A stretch of 64,000 nucleotides of DNA from positions 496,001 through 560,000 of the forward strand of contig NZ_BCQT01000004.1 of the NCBI RefSeq assembly GCF_001552215.1. The letters are read 5' to 3'. The notes beneath the pieces were generated by a model, which was not told where the DNA came from, made no database searches, and saw nothing but the letters and a program-made list of their open reading frames with translations. Every line of letters begins with the position of its first letter. Within the stretch, counting starts at the first letter, position 1. The stretch is from Actinomadura macra NBRC 14102 (GTDB lineage: Bacteria > Actinomycetota > Actinomycetes > Streptosporangiales > Streptosporangiaceae). Below, one piece after another: positions 48,774-57,352 of the stretch. Position numbers and translations under genes: made by a program.

Positions 48774-49265
48774 CGTGATGGCGCCCTGCGCCTGGCCGGA
48801 GTGCGGCCGCTGGTGTTGGAGCGGCATCCGAGGCTCCGACAGCCCCCGAAGACCAACGGTCTCGGCGGCCAGATCCTGCAACTCCTGCGCTACCGCGGCC
48901 TGCTGGACCGGTTCGAGGCGGCCAGCACCGGACCCAGCCACCCCGCTCCCCGCTACCCGTTCGGCAGTGTGCATCCGGACTTCTCCCACCATCCACCGGT
49001 GGCGGTACCGCTCGGCCTGCCGAGCCTCGCCGACCGCCCGGACCTGCGGGCGATCGCCCGGGACTGGCGGCGCCGCGTCGACATCCACACGGCCAAGGCC
49101 GATCACCGGCCGGCCGACGCCCTACTGATCCGCCCGGACGCCCACATCGCCTGGGCCGCCACCATCGGCGAACCCGCCGAAACCGCCGCTCCCGCACTGC
49201 GCGAAGCGCGTTCTCACTGGTTCGGTCCTGCGGACGGCAGTGCGCGTCCCCGGCCGAACTCTTGA
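48774..49265 (+). pseudogene. FAD-dependent monooxygenase gene with N-terminal loss and internal deletion
   Basis: The frame begins in the middle of the FAD-domain pattern (RLAGVRPLVLERHPRL, followed by NGLGGQILQLLRYRGLLDRF), and after FGSVHPDFS jumps to the C-terminal end of the same family (DIHTAKADHRPADALLIRPD, HIAWAA, ALREARSHWFG). The GxGxxG start and about 250 central residues are missing. It is therefore a fused remnant of a PHBH/RdmE-like hydroxylase. The remaining frame is open, which suggests a recent precise deletion. Confidence 0.75.
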
Positions 49266-49335
49266 TCAGCCGGCCGGACACCACCGCGCCGCACCGTCGG
49301 GTCCGCGGGGCGAACGTCCGAGCCCTGCGCGAAGG

Positions 49336-49860
49336 TCAGCGCTGGAAACGCCAGCGGGTCGCGCCGTAGGGCTCTGCCGTGGCGACTCCCACGGCGGTCT
49401 CGAAGGTGAAACGGTAGAGGTACCAGGGCGGCGCGCCCGCGCTCGGCGCGCTGTAGGGAGCGGTGAACGCGTCGCCCTCGACCTCGGCGGGCCAGCCGCT
49501 CTCGCGGTAGCTGCTCGCGACCCTCTCCAGCGTCGCGGCGTCGGTGACCCTGGCCACCCTGCCTTCGAGGACCAGGTCGAGCCCCTCCAGCCGCACGGAG
49601 ATCGTGCAGGACGGGTCGGCCGCCAGGTTGCGCGACTTGCGGGTGCCCGGCCCGCTGGTGAAATAGAGATCGTCATCGACCCACAGGGGACCGATCCCCG
49701 CGGAGTGCGGGCGGCCGTCCGGCCTGACCGTCGCGAGGAACGTCGGCGTGCTCATCTTGGGCAGGTCGGCCTCCAGCCGCTCGCGGGCCCTGCTCCAGGG
49801 CAGCGGCTCGTCGCCATAGCGGTTGAGGTTGATGGTCTGGACGGGCTCATGGCCGGTCAT
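49336..49860 (-). CDS. Pyridoxamine 5'-phosphate oxidase-fold protein, 174 aa
   Basis: The FMN/F420-binding split barrel is indicated by TPTFLATVRPDGRPHSAGIG near residues 38-57, LWVDDDLYFTSGPGTRKSRNL and CTISVRLEGLDLVLEGRVARV. ATG at 49860 follows GGAGGTG. Proteins of this type reduce small molecules with FMN or F420, or only bind cofactor. The R-K-S-R-N-L segment after the glycine turn is a family landmark. Monocistronic, with 16-bp repeats in its upstream region. Substrate unknown. Confidence 0.87.
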   Translation of the reverse strand: MTGHEPVQTINLNRYGDEPLPWSRARERLEADLPKMSTPTFLATVRPDGRPHSAGIGPLWVDDDLYFTSGPGTRKSRNLAADPSCTISVRLEGLDLVLEGRVARVTDAATLERVASSYRESGWPAEVEGDAFTAPYSAPSAGAPPWYLYRFTFETAVGVATAEPYGATRWRFQR

Positions 49861-49955
49861 CGCGGCACCTCCGGTCACATCGTGGTGGAACCTATGACCT
49901 TCGCACGGACGGGAACTCATCGGCACGGACCGCGACACGATGACGACGCTGCGAT

Positions 49956-50003
49956 GACGACGCCGCGCAGCGACGACGCCGCGCAGCGACGATGGTGCGC
50001 AGC
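49956..50003. repeat. Three tandem 16-bp units between the PPOX-fold and NmrA-like genes
   Basis: GACGACGCCGCGCAGC occurs twice exactly, then GACGATGGTGCGCAGC. A related GATGACGACGCTGC precedes the array. It lies in non-coding DNA upstream of the PPOX-fold gene and downstream of the NmrA-like stop. Confidence 0.9.
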
Positions 50004-50048
50004 GGCGGTCGGCCGACACGGCTACGGCCGGCACCGGCGGGCGTTCGG

Positions 50049-50873
50049 TCAGGCGCGGAAGGCGTCGGCGTGCTCCACCGCCCACTGGGCGAACGTCCGC
50101 GCCGGGCGTCCGGTGATCTCCTGGACGGTCGGGACGACCGTGTACCCCACCTCGGGCGTGTTGCCGAGCGCCTCGACCAGAAACCCGATGACCGGCTCGG
50201 GCGTCCCCTCACTCCGCCACTTCTCCTTGGCCTGCTCCACCGTGAGCTCGACGAATCCGATCTCCCGGCCGACCGCCTCGCTGAGGGCCGCGACCTTCTG
50301 CGGGATCGTGACGGCCTCCGGCCCGGTGAGCACACAGGTCCGCCCGCCATGACCGCCGTCGACCAGGATCGTCGCCGCGGTCGCGGCGATGTCGGCCTCG
50401 TGGATCATCGCGCTCAGCCGGTACGCGAACGGCTCCCGGATCACGCCTTCGGCGCGCACCGGCCCAGCCCACCACTTGAGCGTGTTGGACATGAACTCGA
50501 CCGGGTTGAGGAAGGTCCATTCCAGGTCACTGGCGACGATGGCCTGCTCAAGGGGGCCGTCATCACGTCCGCCGAGGACGGTCACGCGCCGTACGCCGCT
50601 CCGGACGGCCAGATCCACGATCTCCTGCCCGTTCTCCAGTGCGGAGTAGTCGTCGCCACCGAAGTTGATGAGGTGGGCGGCGGTGACGCCCTCGAAGACC
50701 CGCGCCAAGGTCCCGGTGATCGCAAGGTCGCCCGCGACGACCTCGACCTCGGCGGGAAGGTCGGCCGCCGCCGGGTTGCGCGTGAGCGCCCGTACCTTCT
50801 GCCCGTTCGCGACCAGCTGGTCGACCAGGTGGCGGCCGACGGTTCCGGTGGCTCCGGTGACCAAGATCGTCAT
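50049..50873 (-). CDS. NmrA-like NAD(P)-binding protein, 274 aa
   Basis: An atypical SDR is shown by ILVTGATGTVGRHLVDQLVA (2-21) with RALTRNP after the second strand, then GDLAITGTLARVFEGV and HLINFGGDD. The active-site YxxxK is absent, as in NmrA-like regulators and quinone or azoreductase-like members. DLEWTFLNPVEFMSNTLKW is the usual substrate-domain pattern. Start ATG at 50873. Its promoter carries two GGAA-N7-TTCC boxes like those at 6.75 kb, suggesting induction through a TetR-type repressor. Role unknown, perhaps redox sensing. Confidence 0.86.
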   Translation of the reverse strand: MTILVTGATGTVGRHLVDQLVANGQKVRALTRNPAAADLPAEVEVVAGDLAITGTLARVFEGVTAAHLINFGGDDYSALENGQEIVDLAVRSGVRRVTVLGGRDDGPLEQAIVASDLEWTFLNPVEFMSNTLKWWAGPVRAEGVIREPFAYRLSAMIHEADIAATAATILVDGGHGGRTCVLTGPEAVTIPQKVAALSEAVGREIGFVELTVEQAKEKWRSEGTPEPVIGFLVEALGNTPEVGYTVVPTVQEITGRPARTFAQWAVEHADAFRA

Positions 50874-50898
50874 TGGTGCTCCTCGCGTGCATCAGAAC

Positions 50899-50941
50899 GG
50901 AATGTTCGGTTCCACTGTATCAGAACGGAACACTTCATTCC
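50899..50941. promoter_or_regulatory. Two GGAA-N7-TTCC boxes upstream of the NmrA-like gene
   Basis: GGAATGTTCGGTTCC (50899-50913) and GGAACACTTCATTCC (50927-50941) lie 28 bp apart, each preceded by the direct repeat ATCAGAAC or its variant. They resemble the pair before the AlkZ-like gene. The position just upstream of the start suits a repressor. Confidence 0.5.
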
Positions 50942-50971
50942 ACAAATGAAGGGAGGGCTGCGGAGCGGCTG

Positions 50972-51010
50972 GTCAGAGCGGGACGTCAGAGCGGGACGTC
51001 AGAGCGGGTC
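50972..51010. repeat. Three tandem 13-bp units spanning the stop of the patatin gene
   Basis: GTCAGAGCGGGAC occurs twice and GTCAGAGCGGGTC once. The third unit contains the minus-strand stop (TGA at 50999-51001) of the patatin gene. Each unit carries CTGA on the minus strand. Confidence 0.92.
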
Positions 51011-52237
51011 GTCCAGCTCCGCCACGGCGGCGGAACGGAACGTGTTCATGAAGTCGGCCACCCGGTCGGTGGCCTCCATGCGCCAGAAGCGGCCGAGCTG
51101 GCCCTTGGCGTCCTCGTAGCCGAGTTCGTAGAGGCTCTCCACCCGCTTGGGGGAAAGATCGATCATTCCGGTGAGCGGGCCGGCGGGGCCGTGCGGCGAG
51201 ATGGAGCGGCTCGGCATCACCTCGATGATCTGAAGCTCGGGGAACCGGGCGGGCTCGAAGAGCGGACGCGCATTCAGGTGCGCCACGACCACGGTCGGGC
51301 AGTCGGTGACCGCCAGCAACGCGCCGACCGGGATGTTGTCGCCGATTCCGCCGTCCCGATACGTCCGGCCTTCCACTCTTCTCGGTGGCAGGAGGATGGG
51401 CAGCCCGGCACTGGCGAGAATGGTGTTGTGGATCTGATCCGTGCGCAGGTGGTTGACCCGGCGCCATTCCGAGGACTCGCGAAGCAGCTTGCCCCGGACC
51501 ACGTCCAGCAGCCAGCCGAAGCGCAGCGGATTCCCGCGTATCGGGCCGCTCTTGTCCCGGGCTCGCGACATCGCGAAGCTGAAGGGCAGCGGCGCCAGGG
51601 TCAGGCTGTTCGGATCGACGGACGGAAAGATCGACACCCACATCGGAATGCCCGCCCGCAGCGCGTGCTCGTCCACGTGCTTGGCCACGAGATCGTCCAG
51701 GAAGCCCGGACTGAGCATCGGGCCCCGCAGGCGCGGCAACAGATTGAGCCATTGGTGCAGGGCGGGTTCATCGAACACATCGCCCGGACCCGGCAGATCC
51801 GCGGCCTGCCGGACGATCTCGGGTTCGGCGGAGAACCGTGCGGGCCCGGTCTTCTCGGCGACCTCCCGCCAGACGCGCATGAGACGGTCGGCTCCCTCGC
51901 TGAGGGACGGCGCCGCCGCCAGGACGGCGCCGTTGAGGGCACCGATGCTGGCCCCGGAGATGGCGGTGACCGGAGTGCCGACCTCCGCGAGGAAACGCAC
52001 CACTCCGGCCTGGTAGGCGCCCTTGGCGCCGCCTCCGGCCAGTACCAGCGCGACCGGCTCGTCACGGGGGTCGCGGCGGCCCGCGGCGTGAAAGACCGCC
52101 ACCGGGTCCTGAAGCCCGAGGGGTTCCCCGTTGGGCAACGGGGCGCCTTGGCCGTAGAGCGGTTCCCTTGCACGCCGGCCGGCGCGGTCACCTATCTGCC
52201 TCGCCCGGCGGGCCAGTTCGGCGGCGTCATCGCTCAC
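50999..52237 (-). CDS. Patatin-like phospholipase, 412 aa
   Basis: The patatin fold is complete: oxyanion loop AGGGAKGAYQAGV (67-79), nucleophile elbow GASIG (S97) and the DGG motif with catalytic aspartate D295 in YRDGGIGDN, plus ASAGLPILLPP. It probably hydrolyses membrane phospholipids, as toxins and immune effectors of this family do. The N-terminal 50 residues are a charged extension. Its GTG start overlaps the stop of the coiled-coil gene (GTGA). It is last in a four-gene operon headed by an Hsp70-like ATPase, suggesting that the lipase is the effector and its activity is held by the others (inference). Confidence 0.88.
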   Translation of the reverse strand: MSDDAAELARRARQIGDRAGRRAREPLYGQGAPLPNGEPLGLQDPVAVFHAAGRRDPRDEPVALVLAGGGAKGAYQAGVVRFLAEVGTPVTAISGASIGALNGAVLAAAPSLSEGADRLMRVWREVAEKTGPARFSAEPEIVRQAADLPGPGDVFDEPALHQWLNLLPRLRGPMLSPGFLDDLVAKHVDEHALRAGIPMWVSIFPSVDPNSLTLAPLPFSFAMSRARDKSGPIRGNPLRFGWLLDVVRGKLLRESSEWRRVNHLRTDQIHNTILASAGLPILLPPRRVEGRTYRDGGIGDNIPVGALLAVTDCPTVVVAHLNARPLFEPARFPELQIIEVMPSRSISPHGPAGPLTGMIDLSPKRVESLYELGYEDAKGQLGRFWRMEATDRVADFMNTFRSAAVAELDDPL

Positions 52238-53373
52238 CGCGGCGTCTCCAGAAAGGCGTCGCGTTGCAGATCCTGGCGGGCGACGAGCTGGGCGTTGGCT
52301 TGCTCGTCCACCAATCGCTGGACAAGGCCGGTGACAGAGATGGTGCCGGGCATCCAGACCAACTCCCGGGCACAGGAGAACGCCTCCACACCCGGTTTCG
52401 GATTGCCTGCGCTCCCATCCCGGCTGGACAGGTCCAATGCCATGGACAATGCAGTTGACAGTGGGCCCTGTTCGGTGGCGAGTTCCGGGATCAACCCGAC
52501 GCCGAGGATCTCGGCGACCATCAGCGCCTGATCGGCGTTCACCTCCCCCACCAGTTCGTCAAGGACCGCCGGAACCGGTCGCTGCCCGCTCCACCGGCCC
52601 TTCGAACGCGGATCGGAAAGGACCGCCCGGACCAGTTTTGGACGGAACTTCGCCCAGCTCTCCCGCGGCTGCGAGGCGCTCGCGGCACGGAGTTCGAAAT
52701 GACCGCACGCACCCGTCCACACCTCCTGGGACAGGAGGACTACCTGACAGATCCAGGGAAGTTCCGCATAGGTCTTGCCATCCAGCCAGAGCCCGACCGA
52801 GTGCCCGAAGAAATCCTCGCTGCTCTGCCACAGCTCGCCCAGCGAGATCCGCTTCTCATGGTCGTCGATCCTTCTCGCATGATCGGCGAGGATCTTGGCG
52901 TGCTCGGCAAGCTCGGCCGAATGGATGTCCAGCAGCCGCTGGTGGGCGTCCAGCCGCGACCGGCAGACGTCGACGAGTTCGGCGAGCGAGGCGACGACAT
53001 CGGACAACTCGGTGATGTCGGCGGCGTTCGAAGCGGCCATCCTCTCGGCGTGCCTCGACACGTAGGCCAGCCGGCGGACGTGCCCGGCGACCCGGGCCAT
53101 GTCGGCGTCCAGCACGATCCCGCGCAGCCTCATCTCCTCAAGCCGCTCCACCAACGCGCGCTGGTGACCGACCATCTCCCGGTCGACCTGGAGCTGCGCC
53201 CGCCGGTCACGGCCGGTGATCCGGCCGACCAGCCGGCCGAAGAAGGACTGCCCGGCACGGTGCTCCACGCGGCGCCCGGTCAACTCCACCGACTGCGCCA
53301 ACTCCTTGGTGGCCCGCCCGTAGGCGACCGGCACGCTGGCGACCAGAGATTTGATCCGCGACAACAGGCCCAT
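52234..53373 (-). CDS. Coiled-coil protein of unknown function, 379 aa
   Basis: The ATG at 53373 is joined to the upstream stop as TGATG. The N-terminal 70 residues are basic (SRIKSLVASVPVAYGRATKE). A long helical region (about 70-195) contains heptad-like segments such as LDIHSAELAEHAKILADHAR. The C-terminal half is a folded helical domain with WQSSEDFFGHSVGLWLDG, WICQVVLLSQEVWTG and SVTGLVQRLVDEQANAQL. No family is recognised. Position between the second coiled-coil protein and the patatin effector suggests a physical bridge or regulator. Confidence 0.7.
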   Translation of the reverse strand: MGLLSRIKSLVASVPVAYGRATKELAQSVELTGRRVEHRAGQSFFGRLVGRITGRDRRAQLQVDREMVGHQRALVERLEEMRLRGIVLDADMARVAGHVRRLAYVSRHAERMAASNAADITELSDVVASLAELVDVCRSRLDAHQRLLDIHSAELAEHAKILADHARRIDDHEKRISLGELWQSSEDFFGHSVGLWLDGKTYAELPWICQVVLLSQEVWTGACGHFELRAASASQPRESWAKFRPKLVRAVLSDPRSKGRWSGQRPVPAVLDELVGEVNADQALMVAEILGVGLIPELATEQGPLSTALSMALDLSSRDGSAGNPKPGVEAFSCARELVWMPGTISVTGLVQRLVDEQANAQLVARQDLQRDAFLETPR

Positions 53374-54167
53374 CACGACAACTCGGTGAAGACGATGGGG
53401 TTGCCGAACAGCTGACCGCGCACCAGATAGGCGGGGACCACCACGAAGACCACCGGCCGGTCGAGGGACGAGGGATGCCACAACTCGACGGTGTCCTCGG
53501 TGACCGGGTGGGGCACCGAGAAGTCGAACTCCACCGGATGCCCGGACCCGGCGATGTTGGCGCGCAGCGCGGTGGTGGCCTTCAGAATCTGCGTGACCTT
53601 GGTGTAGTGGACCTTCTCCTTGTCCCGGTCGCCCAGCCGGAAGGACTTGGACTTGACCTCAAGCAGCGCGCGGAACTCCGCCTCGTTCACCTTGGGCTCA
53701 CGGAAACAGGCCGAGACCAGCGAGGCGACGAGCCGTGCCTGGTGATACGGGAGTTGCCGGTCCTTGAGATCGAGCCCGGACAGTTCGGTGTAACTGTGCG
53801 CCAGGTTCCGGAACGAGTTCTCGCACAGGTGCCGCATCTGGCGGACGTAGTCCTCGTGGCGATGGGAGTCCTCGTCGGTCAGATCGGGCGCCTGGTGGAC
53901 GAGTTCCGAGCGCAGGGCGCCGAGATCACGGTCCAGCCCCGTCTGGGTCGACTGGAGGCTCGCGAGCTGCCTTTCGAGCCCTTCTGCGTACCTTCTCAAC
54001 TCACCTAGTTCCGCCTCCTGACGGTCGGTCTTGTCGGTGAGGTCCTTCAGTTGCTGCGTCTGGAGACGGAACGCGCTGAAAAGATCCTCCAGGCCGTCCT
54101 CCAACCCCTTCTTGGAGTTGAACAGCAGGTTGCTGACCGCGCTCAAGATACCCACTTCTTGGTCCAT
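53373..54167 (-). CDS. Coiled-coil protein of unknown function, 264 aa
   Basis: Residues 25-95 form a strong coiled coil (LKDLTDKTDRQEAELGELRR and following LERQLASLQ). A compact domain follows with HRHEDYVRQMRHLCENSFRN, LPYHQARLVASLVSACFREP and the beta-rich end VEFDFSVPHPVTEDTVEL. It lies 8 bp after the Hsp70-like gene and is coupled to the next, so it is part of the same operon. The analogy with co-chaperones or nucleotide-exchange factors is possible but unsupported by any motif. Confidence 0.72.
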   Translation of the reverse strand: MDQEVGILSAVSNLLFNSKKGLEDGLEDLFSAFRLQTQQLKDLTDKTDRQEAELGELRRYAEGLERQLASLQSTQTGLDRDLGALRSELVHQAPDLTDEDSHRHEDYVRQMRHLCENSFRNLAHSYTELSGLDLKDRQLPYHQARLVASLVSACFREPKVNEAEFRALLEVKSKSFRLGDRDKEKVHYTKVTQILKATTALRANIAGSGHPVEFDFSVPHPVTEDTVELWHPSSLDRPVVFVVVPAYLVRGQLFGNPIVFTELS

Positions 54168-54175
54168 TCAGAGCC

Positions 54176-55963
54176 TCAGCGAAGGTAGTCGACGTCGAAG
54201 GTGGTTTCCTGTATTTCACCGGTACGCGGATTCTCGGCACGTGCCTGGGTCTGGTTGCCGCCGAACGACAGGTAGATGCGAACCGGCCGTTCCTTGGGAT
54301 CCTTGCCTTTGGATTCGGCGAGATCGACGGTCACCTCGCCGAGCTTCTTGCAGGACTCCTCGGTCGCGTACTCCGGCTCATCCTCAAGGGAGGAGAAGAG
54401 CTTGATCGCAAGTTTGTCCTGGTCCTTGCTGATCGGGAAGTACGTGCGCGCCCGCTCCTCGTTCACCTCGACGCTCTCATCCGCCTTGACCAGCCGGTCG
54501 AACCGGATATCGCACTTGAGACCGTCATCGCCGGTCACCTGCGAGCTGATGGGGTCGACTCCGTGCCGAAAGTCCTTGCACACCGCAAGGCCGATCGTGT
54601 ACCGAGAGCGCCGGGCGCGAATGGCGTCGGGGTCATAGCAGAAGTGAACCGCGCCGAAGAGCACGGCTGCGGCCGGGTCTTCGGCCACCAGAACCTCAGC
54701 CTTGTCGCGGAACCGTTCGTGAATGCACGCCTGGAGGTATTCGGACCGGCCGAAGCCGCCCACTATCACCAGCTTCTCCCGCTGGTTCGAGTAGCCGTCG
54801 TTGCGGCACATGACCGCCAGTTGCTCTTCGATCGTCTTCAGAATCGGCTCGATCGCCGAGTCGAAGATGGCCTGGGCATCGCCCTCCCGCACCACCAGGC
54901 CGCACTCGGCGCCGTACTCGCCGGTGAGCTGTCGGCGTTTGGTCTCGTCGAGCAGCCCCCACAGATGGTGGCCCATGCGCAGCCGGATCGGGTCGATGAT
55001 GCGCGGCCTCCCGTCGATCTGGTCGACGATCAGGTTGACCTTCTCGCGCTCCCACCTCTCCTCCAGGTCATCGAGATCATGCCGGCACTGCTGCTTCGCC
55101 CGGCTCATGACGTCCGCCCCCAGGACCCGGGTCAGATAGTCGTCCATGAAGGCCACGTTCACGTACTCGGAACCGAACTTCCCGCCGTCGGGACGGCCGA
55201 TCTCGTACAGGCGCGGCTTACCGTCCGGGGACACCTTCAGCCGAAAGGCGGTGATGTCGATGGTGCCGCCCCCGCAGTCGACGACCATGAAACGGTCACC
55301 GGGATTCGACAGGTCGAGATGCTCGCGGGCGTCGTCCGTACCGAGTACCCGCGCATGCCGAATCCAGCAGTAGACGGCGGCCGCCTCGGGCTCGCGGGTG
55401 ATCAGAAGGCTGTTCTCGTCCTTGGGAAAGCCCGCCTCCTCCGCCGCGTTGCGCATCAGCGCGCGATCGTTCTCGTCCCAGATCGCCGGCACCGTCAGAC
55501 ACCAGCGGATGTGCTCCTCCCGATAGCCGCGCTTGGTGATGTCGGCCACCGCCTCCAAACGCACCTCACGCAGATAGGCGGAGATCAATTTCTGGACGTC
55601 CCGGGTATTGCGCAGGTAGACTTTCCCCTCGCCACGGGGCACGTCACCGTTGTACACCTCGGGCTTCAGCGCCATTTTGAACGCGTAGGCGTAGCCGTGC
55701 CGGTCGGCCTCGGCCGTCCCCTTCATCTGCCGCCATTTGCGCCAGGCGTGGAATCCGCGTGCCACCACCTCTTTGCCGTCGGCACCCAGCAGCAGTGCGG
55801 TGAGGTTCTTCGCGGTCGCCTCGGGGCTGCCACGGTGGTTGCTCTTGTAATTGATCTTCCTGTGGTCGGGTGAGTCGTTGATGGCGTCGATGGTGGCCCA
55901 GCCCCATCCCGTCCCATGCGTCCCGAAGTCCACAGCCGCTGCAACCTGATGTTTAGCCGTCAT
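54176..55963 (-). CDS. Hsp70/actin-fold ATPase, HSPA12-like, 595 aa
   Basis: Actin/Hsp70 nucleotide-binding motifs are present: phosphate-1 VDFGTHGTGWGWA (D12), the connect-1 region WCLTVPAIWDENDRALMRNA, EPEAAAVYC (191-199), phosphate-2 VVDCGGGTID (D229, D236) and adenosine motif VIVGGFGRSEYLQACI. The order and the EPEAA element resemble HSPA12 proteins rather than DnaK. A C-terminal part of about 150 residues (DIRFDRLVKADESVEV onward) is beta-rich but not a typical DnaK substrate domain. The ATG at 55963 follows GAGGACGGGG. It heads the operon and probably senses a trigger in an ATP-dependent way (inference). Confidence 0.83.
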   Translation of the reverse strand: MTAKHQVAAAVDFGTHGTGWGWATIDAINDSPDHRKINYKSNHRGSPEATAKNLTALLLGADGKEVVARGFHAWRKWRQMKGTAEADRHGYAYAFKMALKPEVYNGDVPRGEGKVYLRNTRDVQKLISAYLREVRLEAVADITKRGYREEHIRWCLTVPAIWDENDRALMRNAAEEAGFPKDENSLLITREPEAAAVYCWIRHARVLGTDDAREHLDLSNPGDRFMVVDCGGGTIDITAFRLKVSPDGKPRLYEIGRPDGGKFGSEYVNVAFMDDYLTRVLGADVMSRAKQQCRHDLDDLEERWEREKVNLIVDQIDGRPRIIDPIRLRMGHHLWGLLDETKRRQLTGEYGAECGLVVREGDAQAIFDSAIEPILKTIEEQLAVMCRNDGYSNQREKLVIVGGFGRSEYLQACIHERFRDKAEVLVAEDPAAAVLFGAVHFCYDPDAIRARRSRYTIGLAVCKDFRHGVDPISSQVTGDDGLKCDIRFDRLVKADESVEVNEERARTYFPISKDQDKLAIKLFSSLEDEPEYATEESCKKLGEVTVDLAESKGKDPKERPVRIYLSFGGNQTQARAENPRTGEIQETTFDVDYLR

Positions 55964-56731
55964 CCCCGTCCTCTGGCCATGCCTCCAGGCAGATTTCCCC
56001 TTGGCCAGGGTGGACCATCCCGCCGCCGGAAGCATGTCGTTGGCCACAAAAAGACAAGCGGCACCATCGGCGGCGTGTGCGGCGACCATCGATCTGATGG
56101 CGACAATAGACTTGAATGCTTTTGAGTACCTTCTCACCCCTGCTACGAATTGATCTCCCGACCGTCAAGATCAGCCACCGAGTCGACACTCTCCGAACCT
56201 CACAGAGGCGCGGCGAGGAGCGTTCGACGCTCACTATGTCTGTCAGGCGGTGGGGGTGAGCGTGGACGGCCTCAGGCCCCACCGCGGCGTCCAGCAAGCA
56301 GATGGAGAGCCCACCCGCCCTGCCATCTCTGTCGTCGGCTCGCGAAGCCCACAGCGGGCGCCCGGGCGCCCTTGGCAACGGACGAGCCGCTTCTACCGCA
56401 TCCTGACTCATCGCCGCTGGCAGACGCTCCGCCATTCTGACGGAGCCCTATCCATGGCATCCGTGATCTGGGCGAATAACCCCGTGATCTCTGACAGCCG
56501 CGGGCTACCTGCATGACTCACATATTTTCTTGCCTATTTCGATAGAGTCTGATAGCCCTGCGCGAGGTCGCCGGACGGCGACCTTAGCTCTCACCTGGAT
56601 GGCCGGGTTCCGTACCACATGGATGATCACATCATTGGCATGCCGCCACTCAGAGATTCCGTGTAGTCTGGGCAATCGAGCGTCACGAGCAGCCAGGGCA
56701 ACCGCGCGAGACGGGACGGAGGCCACCGAGG
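55964..56731. other. Non-coding region of 768 bp upstream of the Hsp70-like operon
   Basis: This stretch is less GC-rich than the rest, particularly around 56520-56560 and 56615-56670, and is likely to hold promoters of the Hsp70-like operon (minus) and of the secreted protein gene (plus). Several open frames exist but none has a domain, a good start signal or consistent codon bias. No repeats, tRNA or insertion-sequence ends were recognised. Confidence 0.5.
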
Positions 56732-57142
56732 GTGGTGCGGCACAGGTCAATACAACGTGCTGTTGCTCTTTGCGTCATCCTCATGTGCGCTTACCTACAG
56801 CTGGCATCCAGCACCTGTCTGCATTCCGTGAACCCCAGCCAATCCGCGGTATCGACCCCGGCACTGCTGGAGGATCCACGGAAGGTCGATGCGGCCACCT
56901 CCGACGACGGCTGCGAGAAAGAGCACTCCAGACGGAAGGCGCCCGAACATCTCACCATCCGGCTGACCAGCAGGGCCGTGGGCCCGCAACTGGTCAGGAC
57001 GCCCGACGCTCTCTCATCCTCCGCTGTACGACGCGCCGCCGGGGCGAGTGCGATTCCTCGCCACGGTGCCCGGTTCATGCACGCGATCAGCGGCCAAGCC
57101 GCGCGGGACGTCCTGGTGTTCTTGCAGGTCTTCCGCTGCTGA
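56732..57142 (+). CDS. Putative secreted protein, 136 aa
   Basis: From a GTG at 56732 the first 30 residues form a signal peptide (HRSIQRAVALCVILMCAYLQ followed by LASSTC), with a cysteine that might even be a lipobox-like site, though the box is imperfect. The mature part is hydrophilic with basic and Ser/Thr-rich segments and ends in ARDVLVFLQVFRC. No family is recognised. It lies 210 bp before the carbonic anhydrase gene on the same strand. Codon use at third positions is weaker than in neighbours, so the call is tentative. Confidence 0.45.
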   Translation: MVRHRSIQRAVALCVILMCAYLQLASSTCLHSVNPSQSAVSTPALLEDPRKVDAATSDDGCEKEHSRRKAPEHLTIRLTSRAVGPQLVRTPDALSSSAVRRAAGASAIPRHGARFMHAISGQAARDVLVFLQVFRC

Positions 57143-57352
57143 AGCCGGCCATCCGACGTCCGATCTTCTTTTCGGCGTGCACCGTGTTCTGAGATAGCGC
57201 ATCAGCGTTCTTGAGTGTTCAACACACGTGTAAGACAAATTCGTCGATACGCCTATGACGCGCCTCGACCACCGTGCACCCTGAATTGTCATAGCCAATT
57301 CCGTCCATGCTCCCGCCGCTTGTTTGGCGGTTCTTCGAGGTGTGTGTTTCGC

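Noticed and set aside
56250..56516. 88-codon plus-strand frame upstream of the Hsp70-like operon
   Set aside because: Composition and third-position bases do not show coding bias and no family pattern is visible.
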